In this document: positions 48,264 through 56,275 of the stretch, piece after piece
Numbering within the stretch: position 1 is the first letter of the stretch
Layout: the number at the start of each line of letters is the position of its first letter
Assembly: GCF_913777995.1 (NCBI RefSeq)
Contig: NZ_CAJYVE010000020.1
Location: 92,281-156,280, forward strand
Length of the DNA: 64,000 bases
Direction: 5' to 3'
DNA from: an uncultured Pseudomonas sp.
GTDB taxonomy: Bacteria > Pseudomonadota > Gammaproteobacteria > Pseudomonadales > Pseudomonadaceae
Notes under the pieces: generated by a model
Seen by the model: the letters and a program-made list of their open reading frames with translations, nothing else
Databases searched by the model: none
Told to the model about the DNA's origin: nothing
Program-made: the position numbers and the translations under genes

Positions 48264-49031
48264 ATGATCCGCATCTCCCGCCTTACCGACCTGCACGCCT
48301 GTCCCCTTCCCCTGCACGGCATCACGCCGCTGGTCAGTGGGGCAGCCGACGTTCAGGTCAACGGCCTGCCCGTGGCCCGAGTCGGTGACCGCAGCGGCTG
48401 CGGCGCGGTGCTGGTCAGCGGGTTCCCGCATATCCTGGTCAACGGTCGCCCCATGGCGCACCTGGGCAGCCTGAGCAGCCACGGCGGCGCCGTACTGGCC
48501 GGCAGCGGCGACACTTTTGGTGGCAGCCAGAACGGCACGCAGCGGCCTCCCCTGGTGGTGGACTTCGCACGCCTGGGCGTCATGGATGAACAGGGCCGGC
48601 TGGACGACCAACGCCTGCAAGCCTTGCTGGCCGATCCCCAGCTGGAACAGCACGCCCGCCAGGCCGGCGCGCTGATCGACCCCGACAAGGCGCCCACCAC
48701 CCCGCGAAGCTATGCCTGCTCATTTCAGGCCATCGATAGCGAGACGCGCCGGCCTCTGGCCCACCGGCCCTTCATCGCGATGGTGGGCAATGAGGAAATC
48801 ACCGGGCTTACCGACGCCGCCGGGCTCGCACACGTACAGGCGCCATCACCCGACTCATCGATATCGCTCCATGTGATGTTCAAGGCGCCAGCCCGCTTCA
48901 CGCATTTTGGAGGTCACCGGGAATACCCGGACCAAGGTACCGCAGGAAAAATCTGCCCAGGCAATGTGGGCATGGAACTCGTACGGGCCATTCGCTCAAT
49001 CACACAACTTCAACAACCTGCCGGAACATGA
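48264..49031 (+). CDS. PAAR-domain protein with TTR-like C-terminal domain (T6SS spike cargo)
   Basis: 255 aa from ATG 48264 (GAGG nine bases upstream). The PAAR domain (~1-95) has repeated turns VQVNGLPVARVGD, VNGRPMAHLG and SSHGGAVLAGSGDTFGG. A linker (~96-145) leads to a transthyretin/CarboxypepD_reg-like domain (~146-210: FQAIDSETRRPLAHRPFIAM, ITGLTDAAGLAHVQAPSPDS). A ~45-residue tail contains EYPDQGTAGKICPG. PAAR proteins sharpen the VgrG spike of type VI secretion and carry effectors. No vgrG or T6SS gene is in the window, so it is an orphan. The tail is AT-richer than the N terminus and a second reading frame is open there. Confidence 0.8.
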   Translation: MIRISRLTDLHACPLPLHGITPLVSGAADVQVNGLPVARVGDRSGCGAVLVSGFPHILVNGRPMAHLGSLSSHGGAVLAGSGDTFGGSQNGTQRPPLVVDFARLGVMDEQGRLDDQRLQALLADPQLEQHARQAGALIDPDKAPTTPRSYACSFQAIDSETRRPLAHRPFIAMVGNEEITGLTDAAGLAHVQAPSPDSSISLHVMFKAPARFTHFGGHREYPDQGTAGKICPGNVGMELVRAIRSITQLQQPAGT

Positions 49032-49315
49032 AAAAAACACTTTGCATCATTGCGCTGGCCGCGGTCGCTCATCTCTATGTGGGCTATTACATATCGCAGG
49101 ATATGGAGGATCCACGCCTCATGATTTTCATCAAGAAATACCCCACATTAAAAATGAGGTTTGAAAATATCTATACGAGTGACCGATACAGAAGACCTCG
49201 GAGCGAGTTGAGCGATACCGAATGGCAGGCCCTCAAGGACTACTGCAAATATCGACTGGGTATAAACACACCGCCTTTCACTCAAGAGGAGGTCGACGCC
49301 TGTAGCGTACGTTAG
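49028..49315 (+). CDS. Small exported or membrane-anchored protein, possible immunity partner of the PAAR protein
   Basis: 95 aa, overlapping the PAAR gene stop by ATGA. N-terminal helix KKTLCIIALAAVAHLYVGYY works as signal or anchor. The rest is Tyr/Arg-rich with ELSDTEWQALKDYCKYRLGI and one later Cys. No recognised family. Base composition is clearly more AT-rich than the chromosome, as for many toxin-immunity genes. Location, coupling and export signal fit an immunity protein for a T6SS effector acting in the periplasm, but this is inference. The stop codon lies at the edge of a nested inverted repeat. Confidence 0.6.
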   Translation: MKKTLCIIALAAVAHLYVGYYISQDMEDPRLMIFIKKYPTLKMRFENIYTSDRYRRPRSELSDTEWQALKDYCKYRLGINTPPFTQEEVDACSVR

Positions 49316-49372
49316 GTTTCGCAAGGACGCTCGGCAAGCGAAGCCCAAGGCTTCTCTTGCGTTGCGAAACCT
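49314..49372. repeat. Nested inverted repeat between the PAAR cassette and yjiA
   Basis: Perfect 11-bp outer arms AGGTTTCGCAA (49314-49324) and TTGCGAAACCT (49362-49372). Inside them a second hairpin GCAAG-CGAAGCC-CAA-GGCTTCT-CTTGC has one mismatch. No T tract on either side beyond a few bases. It could be a strong two-storey RNA hairpin ending convergent transcripts or a mobile-element remnant. Confidence 0.7.
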
Positions 49373-49382
49373 GAACTACGCG

Positions 49383-50363
49383 CTAATTCGTAGCCAACGC
49401 CGCAAACCCCGCGCGAATCTTCTCTTCCGGCAGCTCATCGGCAATGAACACGATCACGCTTTCACGCTGTTCGTCTTCGGCCCATTCGCTGTCCCAGTCG
49501 AAGCCGTAGAGCTTGAGCACGCCCTGGAATACCAGGCGTCGCGCTTCGCCCGCAATGTTCAGCACGCCCTTGTAGCGCAGCAGCTGCTTGCCGTGGTCTT
49601 CGAGCAACTCGTTCATGAAGTCGCTGAGGCGGTCGATGTCCAGCGGCTGCTCGGTGCGCAGCACCAGGCTGGAGATCCGGTCGCCATTGCTGCCGGCCGG
49701 CGCCACCGGGCGCAGGGTCAGGCTGCCGCCGAGGTCGGCGTTGAGGTTGAAGCCACGCACGTCCAGCAGCTCGGCCAGATCGATACGACCGTGGTCCACG
49801 GTACGGATCGGCGCGCGGCGGTTGATGCGCCCCAGGCGCGTGCTGAGCGCCTCGAAGTGGGCCTCGTCGACCAGGTCGCGCTTGCTCACCAGCAGGCGGT
49901 CGGCGAAACCGATCTGCGCCTGGGCGATGGTCTGGGTCAGGTGCACGTCGGCATGCGCGGCGTCGACCAGGGTGATGATGCCGTCGAGGATATAACGCTC
50001 GCGCAGTTCTTCGTCGATAAAGAAGGTCTGTGCCACCGGCGCCGGGTCGGCCAGGCCGGTGCATTCGATTACCAGGCGGTCGAAGGCGATCTCGCCGCTG
50101 TCCAGGCGTTCGAGCAGCAGGAACAGGGCCTTGGTCAGGTCGGTGTGGATGCTGCAGCACACGCAGCCGTTGGACAGGGTCATGACCTGCACCGGCTCGT
50201 CGCCGAGCAACTGGCTGTCGATGCCCGCATCACTGAATTCGTTCTCGATCACCGCGATTTTCAGGCCGTGCTCGGCCTTGAGGATGTGGCGCAGCAGCGT
50301 GGTCTTGCCGGCACCGAGAAAGCCGGTCAGCACGGTGACGGGAATGGGTTGCAACTCGCTCAT
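49383..50363 (-). CDS. yjiA: G3E GTPase, CobW/YjiA family metallochaperone
   Basis: 326 aa. Walker A GFLGAGKTTLL, the metal-binding CxCC motif as GCVCC, Walker B region ECTGLADPAPV and SKRDLVD-type G4 (NKxD variant). The C-terminal CobW_C domain contains LRYKGVLNIAGEARRLVFQG. These GTPases deliver or sense zinc or other metals in the cytoplasm. It lies just downstream of the ybdD-cstA pair, as in E. coli yjiA-yjiX-yjiY (btsT); a strong terminator now separates them. Not enough acidic/His residues for a nitrile-hydratase activator. Confidence 0.9.
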   Translation of the reverse strand: MSELQPIPVTVLTGFLGAGKTTLLRHILKAEHGLKIAVIENEFSDAGIDSQLLGDEPVQVMTLSNGCVCCSIHTDLTKALFLLLERLDSGEIAFDRLVIECTGLADPAPVAQTFFIDEELRERYILDGIITLVDAAHADVHLTQTIAQAQIGFADRLLVSKRDLVDEAHFEALSTRLGRINRRAPIRTVDHGRIDLAELLDVRGFNLNADLGGSLTLRPVAPAGSNGDRISSLVLRTEQPLDIDRLSDFMNELLEDHGKQLLRYKGVLNIAGEARRLVFQGVLKLYGFDWDSEWAEDEQRESVIVFIADELPEEKIRAGFAALATN

Positions 50364-50392
50364 GAAGGCTCCTTGGCAGGATGCGTGAAGCA

Positions 50393-50429
50393 GAAAAAAA
50401 ACGCGCCACAGGCTCTCACCTGTGGCGCG
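50393..50429 (-). terminator. Intrinsic terminator of the cstA-ybdD operon
   Basis: 11-bp stem CGCGCCACAGG/CCTGTGGCGCG (50402-50412 and 50419-50429), loop CTCTCA, with an A8 tract at 50394-50401 that is T8 on the minus strand. Located between ybdD and yjiA. Confidence 0.92.
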
Positions 50430-50453
50430 CGGGGTCCAGCATGGATCAGGGGG

Positions 50454-50651
50454 TCAACAGCACTTCGGCCCACCCTTGCCACCGTAACGGGCTTCCTGGC
50501 GCTCGCGGAAGAACGCCTCGTAGCTCATCACCGGCTGGTCCGGGTGCTTGTTCTGCATATGCTCGACGTAGGTGTCGTAGTCCGGCATGCCCACCATCAG
50601 GCGGGCAGCCTGGCCCAGGTATTTGCCGAGCCGGCCAAGGTCATTGAACAT
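50454..50651 (-). CDS. YbdD/YjiX family protein (DUF466), CstA partner
   Basis: 65 aa. [40 protein letters not shown] and the Cys-Cys C terminus (GGKGGPKCC) are the family signature. It is always found next to CstA/BtsT-type transporters; in E. coli YjiX is needed for pyruvate uptake by BtsT. Separated from cstA by 24 bases, so co-transcribed. Likely a small accessory subunit of the transporter. Confidence 0.92.
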   Translation of the reverse strand: MFNDLGRLGKYLGQAARLMVGMPDYDTYVEHMQNKHPDQPVMSYEAFFRERQEARYGGKGGPKCC

Positions 50652-50675
50652 CTGCAGTTCCTCCCATCACACGAC

Positions 50676-52751
50676 TCACACCTGCGACCCGGACGGCATG
50701 GCCTGGTACGGCGCTTCCTTGTCGGAACGCTCGGCCTTGCTCCAGGCCTTGCTGCCGACCTTCAGCGAGTAGAACAGAATGCTGCCGACCACGAACAGGA
50801 ACAGCACACTCAGGCCCGCGTTGGTGTAGGCATTGAGAATGACGTGCTGCATCTGGTCCATGTTCTTGGCCGGCGCCAGGATCTGACCCGCGTCGGCGGC
50901 GGCGGAGTATTTCTTGGCCAGGGCCAGGAAGCCGACCGCCGGGTTGGCGTCGAACAGCTTGATCAGGCTGGCGGTCACGGTGCAGATCAGCAGCCAGGCG
51001 GCCGGGAACGCGGTGACCCACACGTAGCGCTGGCGCTTCATCTTCACCAGCACCACGCTGGCCAGCATCAGGGCGATACCGGCGAGCATCTGGTTGGAGA
51101 TGCCGAACAGCGGCCACAGCGTGTTGATACCACCCAGCGGGTCGATCACGCCCTGGTACAGCAGGTAGCCCCACAGCGCCACGCAGCCGCCGGTGCCGAT
51201 CACGTTGGCACCCCAGGACTCGGTGCGCTTGAGGGCCGGAATGAAGCTGCCCAGCAGGTCCTGCAGCATGAAGCGACCGGCACGGGTACCGGCGTCCACT
51301 GCCGTGAGGATGAATAGCGCCTCGAAGAGAATCGCGAAGTGGTACCAGAAGGCCATGGTGTTTTCACCCGGCAGGACTTGGTGAAGGATCTGCGCGATAC
51401 CCACGGCCAGGGTCGGCGCACCACCGGCACGGGCCAGGATGGTGTGCTCGCCGATGTCGGCCGCCGTGGCGGTCAACTGCTCGGGGGTAATGGCGAAGCC
51501 CCATTCGGAGACTTTGGCGGCGACCGTCATCACGTCGCTGCCGACGATGGCCGCCGGGCTGTTCATGGCGAAGTACACGCCCGGCTCGATCACCGAAGCG
51601 GCGACCATGGCCATGATGGCCACGAAGGACTCCATCAGCATGCCGCCGTAGCCGATGTAGCGGGCGTTGACCTCGTTATCCAGCAGCTTGGGCGTGGTGC
51701 CCGACGAGATCAGCGCATGGAAGCCCGACACCGCGCCGCAGGCGATGGTGATGAACAGGAACGGGAACAGGGCGCCTTTCCACACCGGGCCGGTGCCGTC
51801 GGTGAACTGGGTCAGGGCCGGCATTTTCAGCTCTGGCGCGAGAATCAGGATACCGATGGCCAGACCGAGAATGGTGCCGATCTTCAGGAAGGTCGACAGG
51901 TAGTCGCGCGGTGCCAGCAGCAGCCACACCGGCAGCATGGCGGCGACGAAACCATAGCCGACCAGCATCCAGGTGATCTGCACGCCGGTGAAGGTGAAGC
52001 GCGGGCCCCATACAGGGTCGGCTGCGACCGCGCCACCCAGCCAGATGGAGCCCAGCAGCAGCACCACGCCGATCAGCGAGATTTCACCGATACGACCCGG
52101 GCGTATGTAGCGCATGTATACGCCCATGAAGATCGCGGTCGGGATGGTGGCGATCACCGTGAACATGCCCCACGGGCTCTCGGCCAGGGCCTTGACCACG
52201 ATCAGCGCCAGCACCGCGAGGATGATGATCATGATCAGGAAGCAGCCGAACAGCGCGATGGTGCCGGGGATACGGCCCATTTCTTCGCGGACCATGTCGC
52301 CGAGCGAACGGCCGTTACGGCGCGTGGAGAGGAACAGGATCATGAAGTCCTGCACGGCGCCAGCCAGGACCACGCCGGCAATCAGCCAGAGCGTACCGGG
52401 CAGGTAGCCCATCTGCGCCGCAAGTACCGGGCCGACCAGCGGGCCTGCACCGGCGATGGCCGCGAAGTGGTGGCCGAACAGGATGTGTTTGTTGGTCGGA
52501 ACGTAGTCCAGACCATCGTTGTTGACCACCGCCGGCGTCGCGCGGCTCGGGTCGAGTTGCATGACGTGGTTGGCGATGAACAGACTGTAGTAACGGAAGG
52601 CAACCAGATAGATGGCGACCGCAGCCACCACGATCCACAAGGCATTGATCGCTTCGCCGCGGCGCAGCGCGACGACCCCCAGGGCACAGGCCCCAATGAA
52701 CGCAAGCAGCACCCAGGGCACATGGCGCAACAAGCTATTATTATTTTTCAT
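50676..52751 (-). CDS. cstA: Carbon starvation protein CstA, pyruvate/peptide transporter
   Basis: 691 aa from ATG 52751 (an in-frame start at 52856 adds unrelated residues). About 16-18 transmembrane helices. The CstA signature includes NKHILFGHHFAAIAGAGPLVGP and GYLPGTLWLIAGVVLAGAVQD. E. coli relatives CstA and BtsT import pyruvate with protons. GGA precedes the ATG, and the start region is unusually A-rich (AATAAAAAAATGAAAAATAATAATAG on the mRNA, split here as AATAAAAAAATG and AAAAATAATAATAG), which looks like an Hfq/Crc catabolite-repression site. Followed by ybdD and a terminator. Confidence 0.93.
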   Translation of the reverse strand: MKNNNSLLRHVPWVLLAFIGACALGVVALRRGEAINALWIVVAAVAIYLVAFRYYSLFIANHVMQLDPSRATPAVVNNDGLDYVPTNKHILFGHHFAAIAGAGPLVGPVLAAQMGYLPGTLWLIAGVVLAGAVQDFMILFLSTRRNGRSLGDMVREEMGRIPGTIALFGCFLIMIIILAVLALIVVKALAESPWGMFTVIATIPTAIFMGVYMRYIRPGRIGEISLIGVVLLLGSIWLGGAVAADPVWGPRFTFTGVQITWMLVGYGFVAAMLPVWLLLAPRDYLSTFLKIGTILGLAIGILILAPELKMPALTQFTDGTGPVWKGALFPFLFITIACGAVSGFHALISSGTTPKLLDNEVNARYIGYGGMLMESFVAIMAMVAASVIEPGVYFAMNSPAAIVGSDVMTVAAKVSEWGFAITPEQLTATAADIGEHTILARAGGAPTLAVGIAQILHQVLPGENTMAFWYHFAILFEALFILTAVDAGTRAGRFMLQDLLGSFIPALKRTESWGANVIGTGGCVALWGYLLYQGVIDPLGGINTLWPLFGISNQMLAGIALMLASVVLVKMKRQRYVWVTAFPAAWLLICTVTASLIKLFDANPAVGFLALAKKYSAAADAGQILAPAKNMDQMQHVILNAYTNAGLSVLFLFVVGSILFYSLKVGSKAWSKAERSDKEAPYQAMPSGSQV

Positions 52752-52760
52752 TTTTTTATT
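52736..52760 (-). promoter_or_regulatory. Putative Hfq/Crc binding region over the cstA start codon
   Basis: The mRNA has A-rich repeats AATAAAAAAA before and AAAAATAATAATA after the AUG, repeatedly matching the Pseudomonas CA motif AANAANAA recognised by Hfq with Crc. The site spans the start codon, where binding would block initiation when preferred carbon sources are present. Confidence 0.6.
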
Positions 52761-53118
52761 CCAGCAGTAATGACCAGAAGATCTGGGTGACACGCGCGAG
52801 CGGCCAGAGACGCTGCGCGACGATGCTACCCGACGATGCGAGTGTAGCTGTGCCACAGCGAAAGGCCACCCCCCACGATGGTCTATCGGGAATTAATCCG
52901 GCAGGAACGAAAACCTTGAACCAGAGCGGCTGCTGGCACAGCGGCGGACGACGAATGCCAGGTGGCGATGCACGCGGAACTGTTCGCCAGAGCGGTTCGG
53001 GTTTATCTTCACTAACATTCGCTCCCGCAAGCCATATCGCGGTATTGGCTTTCTCTGGAGCTGGCCACCAGCCCGTAGGCCGGCAGCCCTGCCATCAGCA
53101 ACCCCAGGAGTGCGCGTG
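52752..53118. other. Divergent intergenic region between cstA and the PilZ gene
   Basis: About 370 bases with no convincing gene. GTGCCA at 52851-52856 recalls half of a sigma-54 promoter for cstA, but the -12 GC is not at the required spacing. The PilZ-side half holds AT-rich segments (GGAATTAATCC near 52890, TTTATCTTCACTAAC near 53002) that may be promoter parts. No intrinsic terminator. Confidence 0.5.
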
Positions 53119-53487
53119 ATGACCGATTCCCCCGCCGATCGCCGGCGCTTCAAGCGCATCGCCTTCGATGCCCGGACCGAACTGCAACAGGGCCATGTGA
53201 CCTGGGAGGTCCAGCTGCTCGACCTGTCCCTCAAGGGCCTGCTCATCGAGCGCCCCGAGCCCTGGGAAGGTGACCCGACGCAACCGTTCGTGGTCGACAT
53301 CCACCTGAGCACCGACGCCTGCGTGAGGATGGATGTGCGCCAGACCCACGACAACCAGCACCACCTGGGCTTCGAATGCCTGCACATCGGCCTGGAGTCG
53401 ATCAGTCACCTCAAGCGCCTGGTCGAACTGAACCTGGCCGACTCCAAGGAGCTGGACCGCGAACTGGCGGCGCTGATCGATATCTGA
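53119..53487 (+). CDS. Single-domain PilZ c-di-GMP receptor (PA4608-like)
   Basis: 122 aa from ATG 53119, which has AGGAG eight bases upstream; a GTG at 53110 is also in frame but overlaps that site. The c-di-GMP motifs RxxxR (RRRFKR) and (D/N)xSxxG (DLSLKG) are both intact at ~10-15 and ~42-47. A C-terminal helix (LKRLVELNLADSKELDREL) completes the fold. The P. aeruginosa homologue PA4608 binds c-di-GMP and changes shape. It would read out c-di-GMP made by MorA or others. Convergent with radA. Confidence 0.93.
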   Translation: MTDSPADRRRFKRIAFDARTELQQGHVTWEVQLLDLSLKGLLIERPEPWEGDPTQPFVVDIHLSTDACVRMDVRQTHDNQHHLGFECLHIGLESISHLKRLVELNLADSKELDRELAALIDI

Positions 53488-53496
53488 GGGCGCTGG

Positions 53497-54864
53497 TTAC
53501 TCGAACAGCGCATCCAGCGCCTGCTCCAGGCGCGTGACCGCGATCACCTGCAAACCGGCAAAGCCTTCCTTGGGGGCGTTGCCCTTGGGCACGATGGCCC
53601 GCTTGAAGCCGTGCTTGGCCGCCTCCTTGAGACGCTCCTGACCACTGGGCACCGGGCGCACTTCGCCGGACAGGCCGACTTCGCCGAACACCAGCAGGTC
53701 ATGGGACAGCGGGCGGTTGCGCAGGCTGGACATCACCGCCGCCATCAGTGCCAGGTCCGAGGCGGTCTCCAGCACCTTGACCCCGCCCACCACGTTGAGG
53801 AACACATCCTGGTCATGGGTCGGGATACCGCCGTGGCGATGCAGCACGGCCAGCAGCATGGCCAGGCGGTTCTGATCCAACCCCAGGGTGACGCGCCGAG
53901 GGTTGGCCATGTGGCTGTCGTCGACCAGCGCCTGCACTTCGACCAGCATCGGCCGCGTGCCCTCCCAGGTGGCCATCACCACGCTGCCGGACACTTCTTC
54001 CTGGGCACGGCTGAGAAAGATCGCCGAAGGATTGGAGACTTCCTTCAGGCCCCGGTCGGTCATGCCGAACACGCCCAGCTCGTTGACCGCGCCAAAGCGG
54101 TTCTTCACCGCGCGCAGCAGGCGCAGGCGGCCATCGGCCTCACCCTCGAAATACAGCACGGTGTCGACCATGTGCTCCAGCACCCGCGGGCCGGCCAGCG
54201 CGCCTTCCTTGGTGACATGGCCGACCAGGAAGATCGCCGTGCCGCTCTGCTTGGCATAACGCACCAGCAACGCCGTGCTCTCGCGCACCTGGGCGACGCC
54301 GCCAGGGGCCGACTGCAACTGCTCGGTGAAGATGGTCTGGATCGAGTCGATGACCATGACCTTGGGTTGCTCGACCCGCGCCGTGGCGATGATCGACTCG
54401 ATGCAGGTCTCGGTCATCACCCGCAGCTTGTCCTGGGGCAGGCCCAGGCGCCGGGCGCGCATGGCCACCTGCTGCTGCGACTCCTCACCGGTGACGTACA
54501 GCGCCGACATGCTCTCGGCCAGGTGGCAGAGGGTCTGCAGCAGGATGGTCGACTTGCCGATGCCCGGGTCGCCGCCGATGAGGATCACCGAGCCGTCGAC
54601 CATGCCGCCGCCCAACACCCGGTCCAGCTCGGTGGAGCGGGTGGTGAAGCGTGGAATCTCTTCGACGCTGACTTCGGCCAGGGTCTTGATCTGCGCCTGC
54701 GCACCGGCCCAGCCGGTGCGCCCGCTGGGCGCCGCCGCCGCGCCGCTCTCCACGACAGTCTCGACCAGGGTATTCCAGGCGCCGCATTCGCCACACTGCC
54801 CTGCCCATTTGGGAAAGGTCGCACCGCACTCGGTGCAACCATACAAGCGCTTGGCCTTGGCCAT
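53497..54864 (-). CDS. radA: DNA repair protein RadA (Sms)
   Basis: 455 aa from ATG 54864. The N-terminal zinc finger CTECGATFPKWAGQCGECGAW, RecA-like core with Walker A GDPGIGKST, RadA-specific KNRFG motif (VKNRFGAVNELG), and C-terminal Lon-like domain (QDVFLNVVGGVKVLETASDLAL). RadA drives branch migration in recombination and repair. Stops nine bases from the convergent PilZ gene. The start at 54915 is in frame but lacks a ribosome site, whereas GGGG lies before 54864. Confidence 0.96.
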   Translation of the reverse strand: MAKAKRLYGCTECGATFPKWAGQCGECGAWNTLVETVVESGAAAAPSGRTGWAGAQAQIKTLAEVSVEEIPRFTTRSTELDRVLGGGMVDGSVILIGGDPGIGKSTILLQTLCHLAESMSALYVTGEESQQQVAMRARRLGLPQDKLRVMTETCIESIIATARVEQPKVMVIDSIQTIFTEQLQSAPGGVAQVRESTALLVRYAKQSGTAIFLVGHVTKEGALAGPRVLEHMVDTVLYFEGEADGRLRLLRAVKNRFGAVNELGVFGMTDRGLKEVSNPSAIFLSRAQEEVSGSVVMATWEGTRPMLVEVQALVDDSHMANPRRVTLGLDQNRLAMLLAVLHRHGGIPTHDQDVFLNVVGGVKVLETASDLALMAAVMSSLRNRPLSHDLLVFGEVGLSGEVRPVPSGQERLKEAAKHGFKRAIVPKGNAPKEGFAGLQVIAVTRLEQALDALFE

Positions 54865-55001
54865 GGGAACCCCGCTCGCAAAAGGCGCCATGATAACCCA
54901 GCTTGTCCACCACACGGCCAGGCGGGGCGGCCAGTCGCGTCCAAGATCGGATAAAACTTGTAGGGGGCGATCCGGTCGATGTTTGAGGGCAGGCTGCCTC
55001 G

Positions 55002-55021
55002 CGCTCCATTAGACTGGAGCG
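55002..55021. repeat. Inverted repeat in the mscL promoter region
   Basis: Arms CGCTCCA (55002-55008) and TGGAGCG (55015-55021) with a 6-base centre that contains the likely mscL -10, TAGACT (55010-55015). Could be an operator. Confidence 0.4.
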
Positions 55022-55051
55022 GAACCCTTCATCTGTAACAAGGAATGACCC

Positions 55052-55486
55052 ATGAGCATCATCAACGAATTCAAAGCCTTCGCCGTCAAGGGCAATGTGG
55101 TCGACATGGCCGTGGGGATCATCATCGGCGCCGCGTTCGGCAAGATCGTGTCGTCGTTCGTCGGTGATGTGGTGATGCCGCCACTGGGCCTGCTGATCGG
55201 TGGCGTGGACTTCACCGACCTGGGCATCACCCTGCGCGCCGCCCAGGGCGATGCACCGGCCGTGGTGTTGGCCTACGGCAAATTCATCCAGACCGTAGTG
55301 GACTTCCTGATCGTCGCATTCGCCATTTTCATGGGCGTGAAGGTCATCAACCGCCTGCGTCAGGAACAGGCCAAGGCCCCGGCGGTGAACAAGCAGGAAG
55401 TCCTGCTCACCGAAATCCGCGACCTGCTCAAGGAGCAGAACAAGCCTGCCGAACCGGTGGTTGTCGACCCCAACAAGCCGCTGTAA
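55052..55486 (+). CDS. mscL: Large-conductance mechanosensitive channel MscL
   Basis: 144 aa. N-terminal [31 protein letters not shown] is the amphipathic S1 helix plus TM1, with a periplasmic loop and TM2 ([22 protein letters not shown]), then the cytoplasmic helix [12 protein letters not shown]. Pentameric safety valve opened by membrane tension on hypo-osmotic shock. AAGGAA precedes the ATG. Convergent with the reductase gene, 12 bases apart. Confidence 0.96.
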   Translation: MSIINEFKAFAVKGNVVDMAVGIIIGAAFGKIVSSFVGDVVMPPLGLLIGGVDFTDLGITLRAAQGDAPAVVLAYGKFIQTVVDFLIVAFAIFMGVKVINRLRQEQAKAPAVNKQEVLLTEIRDLLKEQNKPAEPVVVDPNKPL

Positions 55487-55498
55487 GGCTGGCCCGGG

Positions 55499-56275
55499 TT
55501 ACCAGTAGGTTTCCACCGCCACCTGCCCGGGCCGTCGGCTCAGGCTCAGTTGCAACCCGCGCTGCTTGAGCAGGGCGCGGGTCTCGTCGACCATCTCCGG
55601 GTTGCCGCAGAGCATCACCCGCGAGTGCTCGGGACTCAGCGCCACACCGGCAGCCGCCTCCAGGCCACCATTGGCGATCAGCGCAGTGATGCGCTCACCC
55701 AGCGCCCCGGCATGCGCCTCACGGGTCACCACCGGAATGTAGTGGAATTTGTGCGCATACTCGGCCAGGTACTCGCGTTGGGTCAGCTCGGCGATCAGTG
55801 GCTGGTAGGCCAGCTCCCGGGCCTCGCGCACGCTGTACACGAGGATGATCCGCTCGAATTTCTCCCAGGCTTCGAAGTCCTGCAGAATCGACAGGAATGG
55901 CGCAACCCCCGTGCCGGTGGACAGCAGCCAGAGGTCACGGCCGTCGACGAAGCGGTCCAGCGTGAGGTAGCCGAACGACTGCTTTTCCACCAGCAATTCG
56001 TCGCCCTCGCGCAGGCGGCTCAGCTCGCTGGTGAATTCGCCGCCCGGCACCACGATGGAGAAGAATTCGAGAAATTCGTCATAGGGCGAAGACACCATCG
56101 AATAGGCACGCCACACGGTGCTGCCGTCGGCCTTGGTCACGCCCAGGCGCGCGAACTGCCCGGCACGGAAACGGAAACCGGCATCGCGACTGGCCCGCAG
56201 GGTGAACAGGTTGCTGGTCAAGGGGCTCACACGCTGCAGTGTCTGCCGGGTGAACTTGTCTTCGCTGACGGTCAT
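55499..56275 (-). CDS. fpr: Ferredoxin/flavodoxin--NADP+ reductase (Fpr family)
   Basis: 258 aa, bacterial subclass I FNR. FAD motif FRAGQFARLGV with WRAYSMVSSP (RxYS), then NADP-binding GTGVAPFLSIL, YSVREARELAY and CGNPEMVDETRALLKQRG. The C terminus ends in VAVETYW, with a terminal aromatic residue stacking on FAD. ATG 56275 is used; the longer open frame to 56536 has no homology. Pseudomonads have two such enzymes (FprA, FprB). Position beside mscL suggests the FprB type, which I cannot confirm. It exchanges electrons between NADPH and ferredoxin or flavodoxin. Confidence 0.93.
   Translation of the reverse strand: MTVSEDKFTRQTLQRVSPLTSNLFTLRASRDAGFRFRAGQFARLGVTKADGSTVWRAYSMVSSPYDEFLEFFSIVVPGGEFTSELSRLREGDELLVEKQSFGYLTLDRFVDGRDLWLLSTGTGVAPFLSILQDFEAWEKFERIILVYSVREARELAYQPLIAELTQREYLAEYAHKFHYIPVVTREAHAGALGERITALIANGGLEAAAGVALSPEHSRVMLCGNPEMVDETRALLKQRGLQLSLSRRPGQVAVETYW

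Noticed and set aside
52845-52870. Possible sigma-54 promoter of cstA (TGGCAC on the minus strand)
   Set aside because: The GG at -24 is present but no GC lies ten bases after it; the next GC is three bases too far, and sigma-54 promoters do not tolerate this spacing.
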